DNA of 64,000 nt. It comes from Siphlonurus alternatus. Taxonomy: Eukaryota; Arthropoda; Insecta; Ephemeroptera; Siphlonuridae. The position numbers and the translations under genes are program-made. This document shows, one piece after another, positions 38,501 through 62,544 of the stretch. The stretch covers positions 41,367,150-41,431,149 of the forward strand of contig OX463781.1 in NCBI GenBank assembly GCA_949825025.1. Direction: 5' to 3'. Position 1 is the stretch's first letter. The number at the start of each line of letters is the position of its first letter. Below the pieces are notes generated by a model, which made no database searches, was not told the origin of the DNA, and was given only the letters and a program-made list of their open reading frames with translations.

Positions 38501-41500
38501 ACAACGCTGGCTTTACCGGGTGGGATTGAGCCCGCCTATACCTTGCCCGCCCCGACAGGCCCGATGACCGCCACCAGCTGTCCAGGTCTCAGACTGACGT
38601 CAATGTCCAGCAGGGTTGGCTCGGAGATCTCGCTGGACCACTTGGCGGTCGCTCCCTTCAACTCCACGCCCAGCTGACCTTCAGACACCTTGTGGGTGTC
38701 TTCAGAAACCTCGTCCAGTAACAGGAACGTCTGTTAAGAAATAATTTAAAATTAAAAATCTGATCATATATTCACTTTATTAAAATAATATTTATTTATA
38801 ACAAACCTGTATACGTTTTATGGAGACTGAACCTTCGGCAAGTTGAAAAATAGCTTGTGGGAAAAACATTGTCATAGTTTGTCTTATAATATTGTAGTAA
38901 GTTGCCATGACAAACACCTGCAAAGAAAAGTGAATATTTGAAGAACATGCAGTTGATCATGCGGATTCACAGAAGTGCGGGGCATTGAAGAAAAATTCTC
39001 CACAAGAGGTCCCTAAATATTCTATTGTAGGTTCATTCTATTCATCCCCCTCCATCGTACCTTCTAAATTTAAAAAAAAAAAAAACACACGGACCAAAGG
39101 CTGGATTCCCACCCTTCGTTAATTTAATTGCAATAAACATCAGTTATACGTAAATGTTCCTCACCTTTTCTGCAGTAATCTGGTTTCCCATGAGAACATA
39201 GGCAATGACTGAGACATAGAGTGTGACTCGGGTGGTGTACATTATGAAGGAAAGGTAGACACCTCGAATGTACGACCCGTACTTAATCTGCTTGATCTCC
39301 ATCCTATAAATTATAATAACATGACGAATTAAGTTTCAGTATTATGCATAGAGTTTTTTCATTTAAAAAGACATTCAAAAATTTAAATTCTATGGATTTT
39401 ACGAAACTAACGTGAACTTTTATTTGCTTCGTAAATAGATTCAAAGTTTTTATCATATACACAAAAAAAAAAATTAAAAGAGACAGTTAAATATAGTCTT
39501 AAAATTTAAAACACTTTAAATTTTGCATTAATTTATATCACCATTGGAAAAGATTATCAAAATTAATATAAAGAAAAAATTATATAACATAAAATTATAT
39601 AAAACGTGAAGTAGAAAAAAATGCGATTTTACAAATGAATGCCTCAATATGATAATTTATGAAATCTACAAGTCATACCAACAGATATACTGTATATTTT
39701 ATATAAATTTTCCACTTAATAAAAATTTTAAAAAATAAAATCAACATTTAGATGTATAAAAAAAATCATACGTTCAAACTTAAATAAAAAAAATTGTACG
39801 ATCTAATACAAATTTAGCTTCTAGTCGAAAATCAATCGTCTGTTCATTGTGATCGGAAATAAAAATGAACGCTCGTAAGTCGAAATGTAATAATGTAATT
39901 TTTGAAAATGATAAAAAAAAAGAGTGCGCGCGGAAACTTTTTATTTTAAAATTACGGTAAAAGTCACATCACTCTAACGAGGCGAGCCTCACCTGCGGGC
40001 CAGGGAGACGAGCTTGGCGAAGGGTTTCTCCCAGGTGTACATCTTGATCACCTGGATGCCGGAGATGATCTCGTTCATCAGACGAACTCTCTCGTCGGTG
40101 CGCACCGCCGTCTTCAGGCGAAGACTTGAGGTTTTCTTACCAAGCCAGCCTGCCAAGCAACAAACCAATGAATCCTCAGTAAATTGAGGCATAAAGAGAA
40201 AATCATACAGTTATAACTGGAGTATCGACCTCAAAAAATTTTTATTGCAAAAATTGATAGAGGGTACAAAGTTATGTCACTCTGATTTTTTCCAAGATTT
40301 TTTAAAGCCCGGAAAGTATTGCTAAAAAGTTTTGCCGAGGTCAGATTTGAACCCACGCCCCTTTCAGATCTTATTCTTTTATTAGAATATTTAGAAGAGG
40401 CGTCTAGAGGTGTCACTTTCTCTGTACTTAATTTCAATATTTTTTTAAAAATAGTTCCCGGAATTAAAAAATTCTAAAAAAAAAAATTCAGAGTAGCATA
40501 ACTTTTCACCCTGTATCCATTTCTGCAATTAAAAAATTACGGTCGAAACTCCATTTGTTTCTCATCCTTCCGTAACATGTTAACTTGTAAAAATACGAGA
40601 TATTATCAATTTTTCAGAATTAATTCTCAACCCCAGAAAATTGTAAAAAAAAAAAAAAAAAAAAAAAAAATCAAACATGATTTAAAATTTGTTATGCTAT
40701 ATTCATTTATTCAATAAAAAAATGCATATTTTATTTCATTTTTAAAATCCATTACCTTGCAGAGGGATGGTGAGTAGAAGGGTGGCAACGCCCATCATGG
40801 CTGACAGTCCCATCTGGGACCACATGAGGCACGAGCAGAGAGCAATACCCAGAGGGCCGATCCAGAGGAAGTGTGTGAAGAGGGGCACTATGTCGAACCG
40901 ATTGACGTCATTGGATAGCAAGTTGACCAACTGGCCTGCCGTTGTCTTGCCCATTGCCAAGTGACTCAGACGTAGGGCCTGAGAGAACATTATGAGATTC
41001 ATAATAGTTTCATGAAGTTTCCTGGTCGTAAAATTTTGGACATGCGATCTTCGTAAAAGTTAAATTTTAAAGATATATTCTGATTTTTATGCTATAGCAT
41101 CATTAAAAATTTTACCTTCCAAATATTTAACAAAAGTTGGAAAACATAACATATTTTTTGTGAATATAATAATTATACAATTAATATATTATATCAATTA
41201 TACAGTAGAACAACAAAGCAAATTTTTAAATTAATTATGCAAGGTTTATATTTTAATTTTTGATCATATTTTCATATATCCTGTTTAGCTTCGAGATTTC
41301 ATTTAAAAGTTGTAATAACTTTAATGTCCTGCGTTTTGGTTCGAATTTTATTAATACTTCCGGGAGTATAAATGTTACAAAAATGAAATATAAAATTATT
41401 TTAATCCAGGGATCGGATGCGGATGCGGATGCAGATGCAAGATGCACACGGATGCGCAAAAATGGGCTTGCATCCGCATCCGTGCATCCCAGATGCACAG

Positions 41501-44500
41501 GAAAAAATGAATGCATCCGGATGCGCATCCCAGATGCACGGGGAAAAATGAATGCATCCGGATGCGCATCCCAGATGCATGAAAAATAAATTTCATCCGG
41601 ATGCGCATCCACGGATGCACGAAAAATAAATTTGCATCCATTTAACATTTTTTTTTCTCTTTTTTATCAGGTTTTTTGCTAATTGCCTCTAAATAAATCT
41701 TTAACACGAGGCATATTTTTTAACTTTATTTGCCACTTGTCGTTTAAAAATTACAAGAAACAAAGTGTATTATAAAAACCAAAGATCGGATGCGGATGCA
41801 GATGCAAGATGCACACGGATGCGCAAAAATGGGCTTGCATCCGCATCCGTGCATCCCAGATGCACGGGAAAAAATTAATGCATCCGGATGCGCATCTCAG
41901 ATGCATGGAAAATAAATTTGCATCCGGATGCGCATCCCAGATGCATGAAAAATAAATTTGCATCCGGATGCGCATCCATGGATGCACGAAAAATTAATTT
42001 GCATCCGGATGCGCATCTCGGATGCACGAAAAAAACGCGTGCATCCGGTCCCTGTTTTTAATCAAATCTGTTGTAGTACATCATGTAACAAATTATAGCA
42101 TTCTTATATTATATCATCGCCTAAGAATAGAAGTGCCCTAAATCACCACGAGGTTTTGATGAAAATGTGAGCCTTTTACGCTACATGTCGCATAAAGGTG
42201 GATTCACATGGCGATTTTTATCATGCGACGCGACGCGAATAATGCGCACTTGCTATAACATCTATTGGCGGCCATATTTGGCGATTAAAAGAAAAAGAGC
42301 TTCGTAATTAACGCGATTCCCGGTGAATTCGCCACCGCATAAGATTTCACAGCTTTTACGTACAAATCGCGTCGCATCGCCGTTGTCGCCATCTGAATCC
42401 ACCTTTAGGCTCACATTTGCATCAAAACCTCATGGTACTTGAGGGCACTTCTATTCTCAGGCGATGATATGTAAAATATACCTTACGATATATGATAGAG
42501 CAAGAAGCCACCCTCATCTGCATGCCAAGGTGCATGACACCCATCATAAAGGGATGCAGAAATAATATAGTTAGAGCTGACGAAGCAATCACGCCCCCTG
42601 CGTAAAAATACGCCTCCTCTAGCGTGATCTCTGAGCCTGGTGTGAAGTAGCGGATCAGTCTGCCCAGGAAGATCGGCTGGGACACCCTGCACAAGAGCCA
42701 ACGTCACACTATAGCCACCATGCAGAGTATGCAGACACAGGACCAGATTGGAAAACATGACGATTATTGCCTCCGGGTAATCTATAGTTGCAAATGAACA
42801 AACTTCAATAGAGAACCTCGAATTATAATGTATTGTCAATAATTCTTCCGATTTTTTTTTTTTTCTTAACATGTAGCACCATCAAATTCGTATACTGCAA
42901 GCTACTATGTTGCAAATTAAAGAAAAGACGTTGTATGACTATGATGTCACAGGGTCTTTTTCATCATTTCATCAATTTTGAATTTTGAGGGTGTTAAGAG
43001 TATTACGTATTACTAAAAAAAAAAAAAAAAAAACTGCAAAAATTTACTAGGTCCTCCATCCAATTGCATAAAAAAATCATGCGAGCCAGTTGTCTATTGG
43101 CATAATGGACAATTTGCATCAACTTTTTTTAGTAGCTCAATCGAAAGAGGAGGTCGTAAAATACACCTGTGAATTTTATGAGATTTTTATTCGTACTGCA
43201 TCATGGCTAAAAGAGAGGTCACGTGACCTGGAGCCGGCGCCCGTGTCGCCCGTGACGTCACTTAACTGTTCCGTCAAACAAACGATCGACTTTATAACGC
43301 TTGCAAACAACCACGTTGCTATGGGAACAAGCAACAATTAATTTATTGTTTACAAGCGTTAAATAGACAATCGTTTGCTTGACCAGACAGTTCAATGACG
43401 TCACGGGCGACACGGGCGCCGGCTCCAGGTCACGTGACCTCTCTTTTAGCCATGATGCAGTACGAATAAAAATCTCATAAAATTCACAGGTGTATTTTTC
43501 GACCTCCTCTTTCGATTGAGCTACTAAAAAAAGTTGATGCAAATTGTCCATTAAAGTATTTTTAGTCACTTATTTTGTGTTCATGAAGGAGAAGAGAATA
43601 ATAATGTGTGCAGGGGTGGATTCAGCGCGCGGCTCTGGGGGGGGAGGGGGTGCTCTATCCCGCAATGTTAAAGTTTGTGGTGGGAAGGAGGGCGACGGGT
43701 GGGGGTGGTAACACCTTCAATGTATTTTGGGACCTTGGGGGGGGGGGGGGGCGGTAGCCCCCGTCGCCCCCCCCCCCTTGGATCCGCGCCTGAATGTGTG
43801 AGTTCATTTTCTTCTGATCTGCACCCTCCCTTATTTGTGTCAGGTGCGTGCATGACCCCCGGCATATAAAATCATTGTTGAATATACAGAAAATATGCCA
43901 AAGCCCCCTGAATCTTCACGACTCACCCCTCGAGCTCAACTCACTTCACTACCAGCTCCAGAAACAGCAGGACAAGGCCGTAAAACATGTAAAGTGGACC
44001 AAACATGTGCAGCATGGCTCGCAAGAAACTTGGAGTTTTATTCTTTCTCTTTTTACTTCGTTCTATTTCTTCGTTCCAGTTCCTGCAATTTACTTTAGTT
44101 TTAAATAATTTACAAATAAACCAGTTGAAATAACACACTATTAAATGAGGTATGTACTATATAGGTATATATTATGTTTAAATGTATAAAAATAACTTAT
44201 TTTATATATTATATAATACATAATTAATGGAGTATCGACCTCAATTTTTTTATTGCAGAAATAGATAGAGCGTGCAAAGTTAGGCTACCCTGATTTTTTT
44301 CGTATTTTTTAGAGCCCGGGAACTATTTTTAAAATAATTATTGAAAGTTCTTTTTGTGACGTCACGAGGCACCGCTCCTTAAGAAAAGGATAGGTCTTGC
44401 CGACGCGTGACGTCACAAAAAATACTTACAATAATTTTTTAAAAATAGTTACCGCGCGGGCTCTAGAAAAAATCAGGGCAGCCCAACTTTGCACGCTCTA

Positions 44501-45390
44501 TCTATTTCTGCAATAAAAAAAATGAGGTCGATACTCCATTTACGGAAAATAATTATAAAAATATAATTTCATGTTAACAAGAGTCAATTACTTTTCTAAC
44601 AGGTCACCAAGACGGTCTGACTTGTGGTCCTTAAGAGGGTCGTAAAGGTCATCAACCTCCAGGTCTCGCGAGTATCCTTTTATGAACGTACGGATTGTCC
44701 ACCTGTGGATACCATTTTCCGTCAACAACAAAATAAATGTTTTAATATGATTTTAAAGTTAAAGGAACAATAATTTAATTTATATATTTTACTTTTATAT
44801 TAATTTGTTGGTTTGTTTATTTTTTTATTATTATCTCTATTTGTGCATCATGGTGAATAATGCACAATGCATGGTATATATCTATATAATAACAATATTT
44901 ATACTAAATGTTAAGCTGAGCACCATTATGCATGATATTAGATTTATAATTATACTGCATATATTATTAAGACTTACATTATTATATCATTATATTATGA
45001 GATTATGACTATATATATTTATAATTATTCAGGTTTGGACTGGGAAGCTATATAGGTGCCAGTCAGGGCCATATAGACATTACCAGGCAGCAGGGGCCAC
45101 TTTTCAGGGGGTCTGAGGCCACTTTTCCTATGCTCCTATGTTAAAAATCTGAGGGGCCAGTCAGGGATCCCTGACCCAGCTTTATGGCCAGTCCGAGCCT
45201 GTAATTATTACCATATAGTCCACATACTACAATATCTTTGGACAAAGGTTAAATTACACTGCCTGCACTCCGAAATGTTTCCTACAAGGACTCACCAGAA
45301 GGTGATGGCGGAGAGGCAGTTGGCGGAGGCTCGAGGGTGCGGCTTGCTGCTCTTCTTGGCCTCGGCGTCCATGGTCAGAGAGCTTCAGTT
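28161..45390 (-). CDS. ABCC4-like: Copy B: complete ABCC/MRP4-like ABC transporter, 16 coding exons
   Basis: Reads from ATG at 45372 to stop at 28161. Coding exons: 45372-45296, 44702-44592, 44082-43945, 42686-42482, 40978-40756, 40149-39993, 39303-39165, 38917-38807, 38730-38542, 38245-37959, 36654-36471, 34597-34379, 33274-33066, 30714-30449, 29683-29604, 29534-28161. Joined length is 3969 nt, about 1322 residues, matching usual MRP4 length (about 1300). Approximate layout: TMD1 residues 70-385, NBD1 388-607, linker 608-680, TMD2 681-1010, NBD2 1040-1310 (Walker [18 protein letters not shown], signature [15 protein letters not shown], Walker [14 protein letters not shown]-loop TIAHRL). There is no TMD0, consistent with the short MRP group. 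NBD1 has the degenerate LLDDP Walker B and NBD2 the canonical LLDEA type. Intron 12 needs a GC donor. An 18-nt 5' UTR segment precedes the ATG after an acceptor. Introns carry many foldback elements and a LINE relic. No frameshift or stop was found in the exons. Confidence 0.95.
29604..29683 (-). CDS. Copy B exon 15
   Basis: 80 nt; [19 protein letters not shown] then VALMDVIQ, the conserved TMD2 cytosolic loop. Confidence 0.9.
30449..30714 (-). CDS. Copy B exon 14
   Basis: 266 nt; [20 protein letters not shown] carries an NTT sequon; helix [29 protein letters not shown]. Confidence 0.92.
31192..32425 (-). pseudogene. Decayed LINE (non-LTR retrotransposon) reverse-transcriptase fragment in intron 13 of copy B
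   Basis: Minus strand, three broken blocks. 32425-32369: [18 protein letters not shown], the RT block [14 protein letters not shown]. 32048-31900: LPKSVL, stops, then [18 protein letters not shown], the catalytic YADD box. 31895-31540 and 31614-31192: [43 protein letters not shown] and a C-terminal [16 protein letters not shown] region typical of CR1/Jockey-type elements. Frameshift near 31620 and stops in the YADD block; no complete ORF, so inactive. A foldback element (32049-32368) splits the RT between the first two blocks. Confidence 0.85.
32049..32368. mobile_element. Foldback MITE, ATGGAGTATCGAC family, inserted in the LINE relic
   Basis: Inverted arms: left TGGAGTATCGACTTC ... ATGGATAGAGGGTGCAAAG; right mirror ending GTCGATACTCCA. 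About 320 bp, no coding capacity. Flanks on the minus strand (AACATATG / ATGATTGATC) suggest an ATG target duplication, not certain. Confidence 0.85.
32777..33052. mobile_element. Putative MITE, CAATAGAGGCTTCAAGT (intron 13 of copy B)
   Basis: Left TTTCAATAGAGGCTTCAAGT, right CACTTGAAACCTCTATTCAA; only about 20-bp ends are clearly inverted. Right end is about 13 nt from the exon 13 donor. Confidence 0.55.
33066..33274 (-). CDS. Copy B exon 13 (TMD2 start)
   Basis: 209 nt; [39 protein letters not shown], helix to YWVTFW. Confidence 0.92.
33381..33844. mobile_element. Foldback MITE, ATGGACAATTTGCATC family, copy 1 (intron 12 of copy B)
   Basis: Arms from TTTGCATCAA to TTGATGCAAATTG, about 220 bp each, with TTTAGTAGCTCAATCGAAAG mirrored. 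Contains two CACGTG and two TGACGTCA sites in mirror positions. Confidence 0.85.
34206..34328. mobile_element. Foldback MITE, GTGTTTAGTGCGCATTCGTT (intron 12 of copy B)
   Basis: Arms of about 50 bp: GTGTTTAGTGCGCATTCGTT and AACGAATACGCATTAAACAC, extended by ACTACGTAC/GTAGTATAT. Ends about 50 nt from the exon 12 GC donor. Confidence 0.75.
34379..34597 (-). CDS. Copy B exon 12 (linker; GC splice donor)
   Basis: 219 nt, 73 codons if the donor is GC. The exon reads [19 protein letters not shown] to EGLARQITN; coding strand ACAAAT|GCAAGTC. No GT in the right phase occurs before the in-frame TGA at 34310-34312, while GCAAGT matches the GC-donor consensus and keeps phase 0. The alternative is in-frame skipping, since exon 11 ends and exon 13 starts in phase 0. 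Confidence 0.75.
34950..35626. mobile_element. 677-bp TTAA-flanked palindrome (intron 11 of copy B)
   Basis: Ends AGTAGAGTGAGCGATTT and AAATCGCTCACTCTACT, flanked by TTAA at 34946-34949 and 35627-35630. Arms of about 300 bp mirror each other (for example GCATCCTTATGGAACAGAAA at 35103 and its complement near 35452). Confidence 0.85.
36471..36654 (-). CDS. Copy B exon 11 (NBD1 Walker B)
   Basis: 184 nt; [16 protein letters not shown]; nearly identical in DNA to copy C exon 11. Confidence 0.93.
37959..38245 (-). CDS. Copy B exon 10 (NBD1 core)
   Basis: 287 nt; [17 protein letters not shown]-loop, signature [12 protein letters not shown]. Confidence 0.93.
38542..38730 (-). CDS. Copy B exon 9 (start of NBD1)
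   Basis: 189 nt; [18 protein letters not shown], ending [11 protein letters not shown]; donor AAG|GTATAG. Confidence 0.92.
38807..38917 (-). CDS. Copy B exon 8
   Basis: 111 nt; [19 protein letters not shown], ending [11 protein letters not shown]. Confidence 0.9.
39165..39303 (-). CDS. Copy B exon 7
   Basis: 139 nt; [19 protein letters not shown], helix to [11 protein letters not shown]. Confidence 0.92.
39993..40149 (-). CDS. Copy B exon 6
   Basis: 157 nt; nearly identical to copy A exon 6 ([16 protein letters not shown]). Confidence 0.93.
40217..40554. mobile_element. Foldback MITE, ATGGAGTATCGAC family (intron 5 of copy B)
   Basis: Arms CTGGAGTATCGACCTC and GGTCGAAACTCCAT; centre resembles the 11452 copy (GAGGTCAGATTTGAACCCAC). 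Confidence 0.8.
40756..40978 (-). CDS. Copy B exon 5
   Basis: 223 nt; [20 protein letters not shown] and two helices. Confidence 0.92.
41407..42055. mobile_element. hAT-like non-autonomous element with GGATGC repeats, copy 2 (intron 4 of copy B)
   Basis: Same structure as the 17076 copy, including the spacer. Flanked by an exact 8-bp duplication TTTTAATC (41399-41406 and 42056-42063), as expected for hAT transposition. CAGGG-type ends agree. Confidence 0.85.
42113..42468. mobile_element. Foldback MITE with a second element nested inside (intron 4 of copy B)
   Basis: Outer arms ATCATCGCCTAAGAATAGAA ... and GAATAG / CTATTCTCAGGCGATGAT, about 60-80 bp each. Inner element occupies 42195-42405. 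Right end lies about 13 nt from the exon 4 donor. Confidence 0.75.
42195..42405. mobile_element. Inner TA-flanked MITE, AAGGTGGATTCACATGGCGA family
   Basis: Ends AAGGTGGATTCACATGGCGA and TCGCCATCTGAATCCACCTT flanked by TA (42193-42194, 42406-42407). Interior GGCGGCCATATTTGGCGATT is shared with the 45807 copy. Confidence 0.8.
42482..42686 (-). CDS. Copy B exon 4
   Basis: 205 nt; [19 protein letters not shown], helix [19 protein letters not shown] foldback element ends about 14 nt beyond its donor. Confidence 0.92.
43105..43551. mobile_element. Foldback MITE, ATGGACAATTTGCATC family, copy 2 (intron 3 of copy B)
   Basis: Ends ATGGACAATTTGCATCAAC and GTTGATGCAAATTGTCCAT, flanked by TA on both sides (43103-43104, 43552-43553), a mariner-type target. 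Arms nearly perfect, so probably younger than copy 1. Confidence 0.85.
43611..43792. mobile_element. hAT-like MITE, CAGGCGCGGATCCAGG family
   Basis: Left end CAGGGGTGGATTCAGCGCG, right end TTGGATCCGCGCCTG. Flanked by exact 8-bp duplication AATGTGTG (43603-43610 and 43793-43800). G-rich and C-rich arms. Confidence 0.8.
43945..44082 (-). CDS. Copy B exon 3
   Basis: 138 nt; [20 protein letters not shown] and helix [15 protein letters not shown]. Confidence 0.9.
44227..44539. mobile_element. Foldback MITE, ATGGAGTATCGAC family (intron 2 of copy B)
   Basis: Arms ATGGAGTATCGACCTC and GAGGTCGATACTCCAT, near-perfect; centre has GTGACGTCACGAGGC and its mirror. Confidence 0.85.
44592..44702 (-). CDS. 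Copy B exon 2
   Basis: 111 nt; [20 protein letters not shown], ending [11 protein letters not shown]. Donor is GTAATT. Confidence 0.9.
45296..45390 (-). CDS. Copy B exon 1 (ATG at 45372)
   Basis: Same structure and same 18-nt 5' UTR piece as copy A exon 1; [16 protein letters not shown]. Acceptor CAG before AACTGAAG; donor GTGAGTC. Confidence 0.87.
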
Positions 45391-45440
45391 CTGCACACAA
45401 TCATTTCAATTTGTCCAGCAATGGAATATTGTGAAATTAT

Positions 45441-45619
45441 GGGGGACATTCACAAAGCACTTTAACCCCCACTTTAGCCCCGATTTTTAACCCAGGTGCT
45501 AAACATGGTGCAAAACTATGAGCTTAACATGGTTAGCCCCTGGTTTAGTACCATGTTTAGCACCAGGGTTAAAAATCGGGGCTAAAGTGGGGGTTAAAGT
45601 GCTTTGTGAATGCCCCCCA
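45441..45619. mobile_element. Foldback MITE, GGGGGACATTCACAAAG family
   Basis: Ends GGGGGACATTCACAAAGC and GCTTTGTGAATGCCCCCC; arms with ACTTTAACCCCCACTTTAGC mirrored. Just upstream of copy B exon 1. Confidence 0.8.
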
Positions 45620-45806
45620 TATATTTTTTATGTCATGTCAATACATGACAAAGTTCTCACATTTTTACGTATTGAGAATATAGAGCAACGACCTTCTGAC
45701 AATAATAATATTTTATACATAGGAAATGTAGCTGGCAACTTGCTTAGTGACAAGTTCAAAGGTGTTAAACAAATTTTATCTCGACACCACGCGTTATCGA
45801 TCTATA

Positions 45807-46027
45807 TAGGCGGATTCATATGGCTATTTCCAGCTTGCGACGCGATGCGAATAATGCGCACTTGCTGTAACATCCATTGGCGGCCATATTTGGCGATTAA
45901 AAAAAGCGCATCGTAATTTAACGCGATATTCGCCGCCGCAATGGTGAATTCGCTTCTGTATAGGATTTCACTACTTTTACGTCAAAATCGCGTCGCATCG
46001 CCGTTGTCGCCATCTGAATCCGCCTTT
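45807..46027. mobile_element. MITE, AAGGTGGATTCACATGGCGA family, second copy
   Basis: GGCGGATTCATATGGC and GTCGCCATCTGAATCCGCC ends with the same GCGACGCGATGCGAATAATG interior. Lies between copies B and C. Confidence 0.78.
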
Positions 46028-46782
46028 AGAGACCAAGTGAGACGATTTTTTTTTGCTTTAGTTTGTATATTTTTTCCCCTTTGAAATTTAAAAACAAAAA
46101 TTTTAGTGCCTTCAATCTTCAATCACAAACTTCTATTGCAATGTTACATTTATTACGAATTCGCTTGAAAAAATAGTTTAATTTCTTCTCTTTGTTTGCC
46201 TTGTTGCATGCAGATATTATAAAGACTATATGCAGAGCTCGCATTTACTTATATACATTATATTTTAATTGAAGAACTAAAAGCAATTAATACAATGTAA
46301 TACAATTTAATGCAGAAAAAATATAATATTATTATGGAAATTAAACTATCTAAAATAAATTTAAAAAATGTTTAATTTTATTATCTTATTTTTTTTATTA
46401 TTTAAGTTTATTTATTTATTTCGTTCTTTGCAGCTTATAAAAATGAAACGACAGATCAATTCTAAATCGCCAACGGAGAGTAATGATCGCCAATCTTTAT
46501 TTTCTCCATCTTTATTAGGCACTTTTATATACGCTAAAATTACAGCAAAATAATTTAATCTCAAAGTTGAAATTCATCTGAGAACATGCAGTTGCTGTCA
46601 GAGCATTTAATTTTATAGCCATAATTTGCTCTTCGTAAAGCGTTAAATAGTATGAAGAGAATTAAGTATCTGCATATTACTTAATTATATTGCTCAGGAA
46701 ATATAAAATATATATGTCGGAAATTATTTATACTAAAATAAATAAACAATGTAAATGAAATTTAAGAAAAGAAACCACTTAC

Positions 46783-46831
46783 CTTGAGCATGCAACGAAA
46801 AAATATCAATGTTTGGTCTGACTTCTGCAAG
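46783..46831 (-). other. Possible 5' UTR exon of copy B
   Basis: Minus strand: acceptor-like TTACTTGCAG, then about 48 nt ending CTCAAG|GTAAGTGG, a strong donor at the right place and strand to join the acceptor at 45390. A second donor-like TTTTCAG|GTGAAT lies just upstream (46852 region), so the exon limits are uncertain. Supported only by splice-site shape. Confidence 0.3.
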
Positions 46832-47884
46832 TAATTAATATTCACCTGAAAAGTATATGTTCCTTCAGCAGAACGTACAGTACATTACAACAAGCTCCGG
46901 AGTATCAGCACGAGCATTCTTGGCAGATTCTGTCGATTGCAGCAACTATACCGGTCCGCACTCCTCTGAAAATTTACCTGTAGCGTTTCAACACTTTTGG
47001 TTTGAACGTACGTGTTGGTGTTTTCTGCGTTCCGTTCATCTATAATAAAATTCTTCAAGAAAGTACTAAAAGTAGTTTCTAAAAATCGTCATAGATGGCT
47101 GTAGGCTGTAGTTTTAATAAACTTTCATTTGGGAGTACCAAAAATAATAAACATTCTTATATGTTTTTGTGAATTTTGTGGGTATGAACTTTGGAAATAT
47201 ATTTCCCGGAATTTTACTATTATAACCTAATAGCTCCGACTTTTCCATTTATGCAATATATTTTAGTAAGTGATATTTTTTATTTTTGTTGTAAATTTTG
47301 GAAGCACAGTTAAAACATTAATAAAAATACAAGCTGGATCATTAATTTGAAAATAATATATATATAGAGAAAACGTTTTAATATGAAAATTCATTAAGAT
47401 ATATAGTTTAGAAAATTTTAACGCATGCTGTTGAACAAACAAGAACGAATTTAACATGGACAGTATATTATATAATATAATATATAGAGGCATTCCCACA
47501 CTTCACTTTTTTTTTTTAATAATATTGGCCTTATAGATATAATTAAAAATTGTAAATATATTATAAAGACAGGCCCTTCTCCTTCACCTGCAACTTTACC
47601 TTAAAATTTTGCTCTGGATCTGCGCCAGTACATATATATTTTATTTTATTATATATTTATATAATATCAACGTGATGAATAATTTGATGCATGAATAATG
47701 TTATACTGTATATTCTAGTGAATTTTTAGGATAATTATTAATATAACAATTCATAGCTAAAGTAATTTATAAATTATGAATAATTTTTATGATTTGCTAA
47801 GCTCGAAAAGTAAAACGACTGGCAGGACGATAAAGTGTTAAAAAGCTTGACTGACATAAACCGGCCATCAGAATTAAGACGCTT

Positions 47885-48112
47885 TTTCATGTAGCGATAT
47901 ATGTCATGCACGCGAGGCTTGGCGGGGGGCGGGGCGAGATGAAAAGCGAACTTGCAGTAAAATCGTATGGTAGCCATATTAGTGAGGAAAAATCGCTTTC
48001 TCGCAGCGATTTTTCCTCGCCAATATGGCCGACGTACGGTTTTACTGCAAGTGCGCTTAAATTTCTCGCCCCGCCAAGCCTCGCGTGACATCGCTCCATG
48101 GAAAAGCACCTT
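47885..48112. mobile_element. Foldback element, GCTTTTCCATGGAGCG type
   Basis: Arms GCACGCGAGGCTTGGCGGGG / CCCGCCAAGCCTCGCGTGAC and GCAGTAAAATCGTATGGTAG mirrored; turn at about 48000. Confidence 0.72.
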
Positions 48113-48829
48113 TATAGGTCATTTTGTCCCAACATAATCATGCAATAATCATGCAATTAAGCACCAAGCAATCAACTGAGAACTTTGTAATCTATTATTA
48201 TACTATTGCATTCTTTATAATCGGATTACCTAACCTGTTTTTTGAATAAATATAAATAATAAATTAAATAAACTGGCCAATTGTCATCTACACTGTTTTT
48301 TTACTGTTCTTGGTCTCTTTGGTGAAATTTTATGCGCAATTTTATTTTCAAATAATTAATTGAGATATCCAGAAGTCTATTTTATAAATTTCTTCCAGGT
48401 TATATAAAATTTTCTTCTTTAATAAAAAAATATTCATATACCATAATTCATAATCAATTTGTTATTTAAATTGTTATGAAATTGATGAAGTAAAAGTAAT
48501 TTTTTAAAAATATTATATACTAAATGTAGGAGTATATTACATAAATTACCAACATAATAATATATGCATGCATGTGCTAAATAAATATATATTTACATAA
48601 AAAAGGGGAAAATAAGAAACACGTGTCTCAGAATATAATTAAATACTTAATATCTATATAACTTATTTTCATTAAATTTATTTCAAAACCTTTATACACC
48701 AAACAACTTAATTATAATTATTATTTAGTACAATGCTTGAGTATACCTACTCATATTTAAAAAAAATATAAATTAAAAATAACAATGTCCGTGTGGTACG
48801 ATGCTCACAAAATAGTTCCAGAGCTGCAG

Positions 48830-62488
<13,659 letters not shown>

Positions 62489-62544
62489 TTTTTAAACCGG
62501 GAGGCTGCGCTCGACCTATCTGTGCAGACATCAGTAACATAATA

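Larger units (their letters stand above)
46028..48829. other. Intergenic stretch between copies C and B
   Basis: AT-rich. Apart from the possible 5' UTR exon near 46783 and the foldback at 47885-48112, nothing was recognised. Confidence 0.6.

Noticed and set aside
43675..43869. Gly/Pro-rich frames on both strands
   Set aside because: G-run and C-run arms of a hAT-like MITE.
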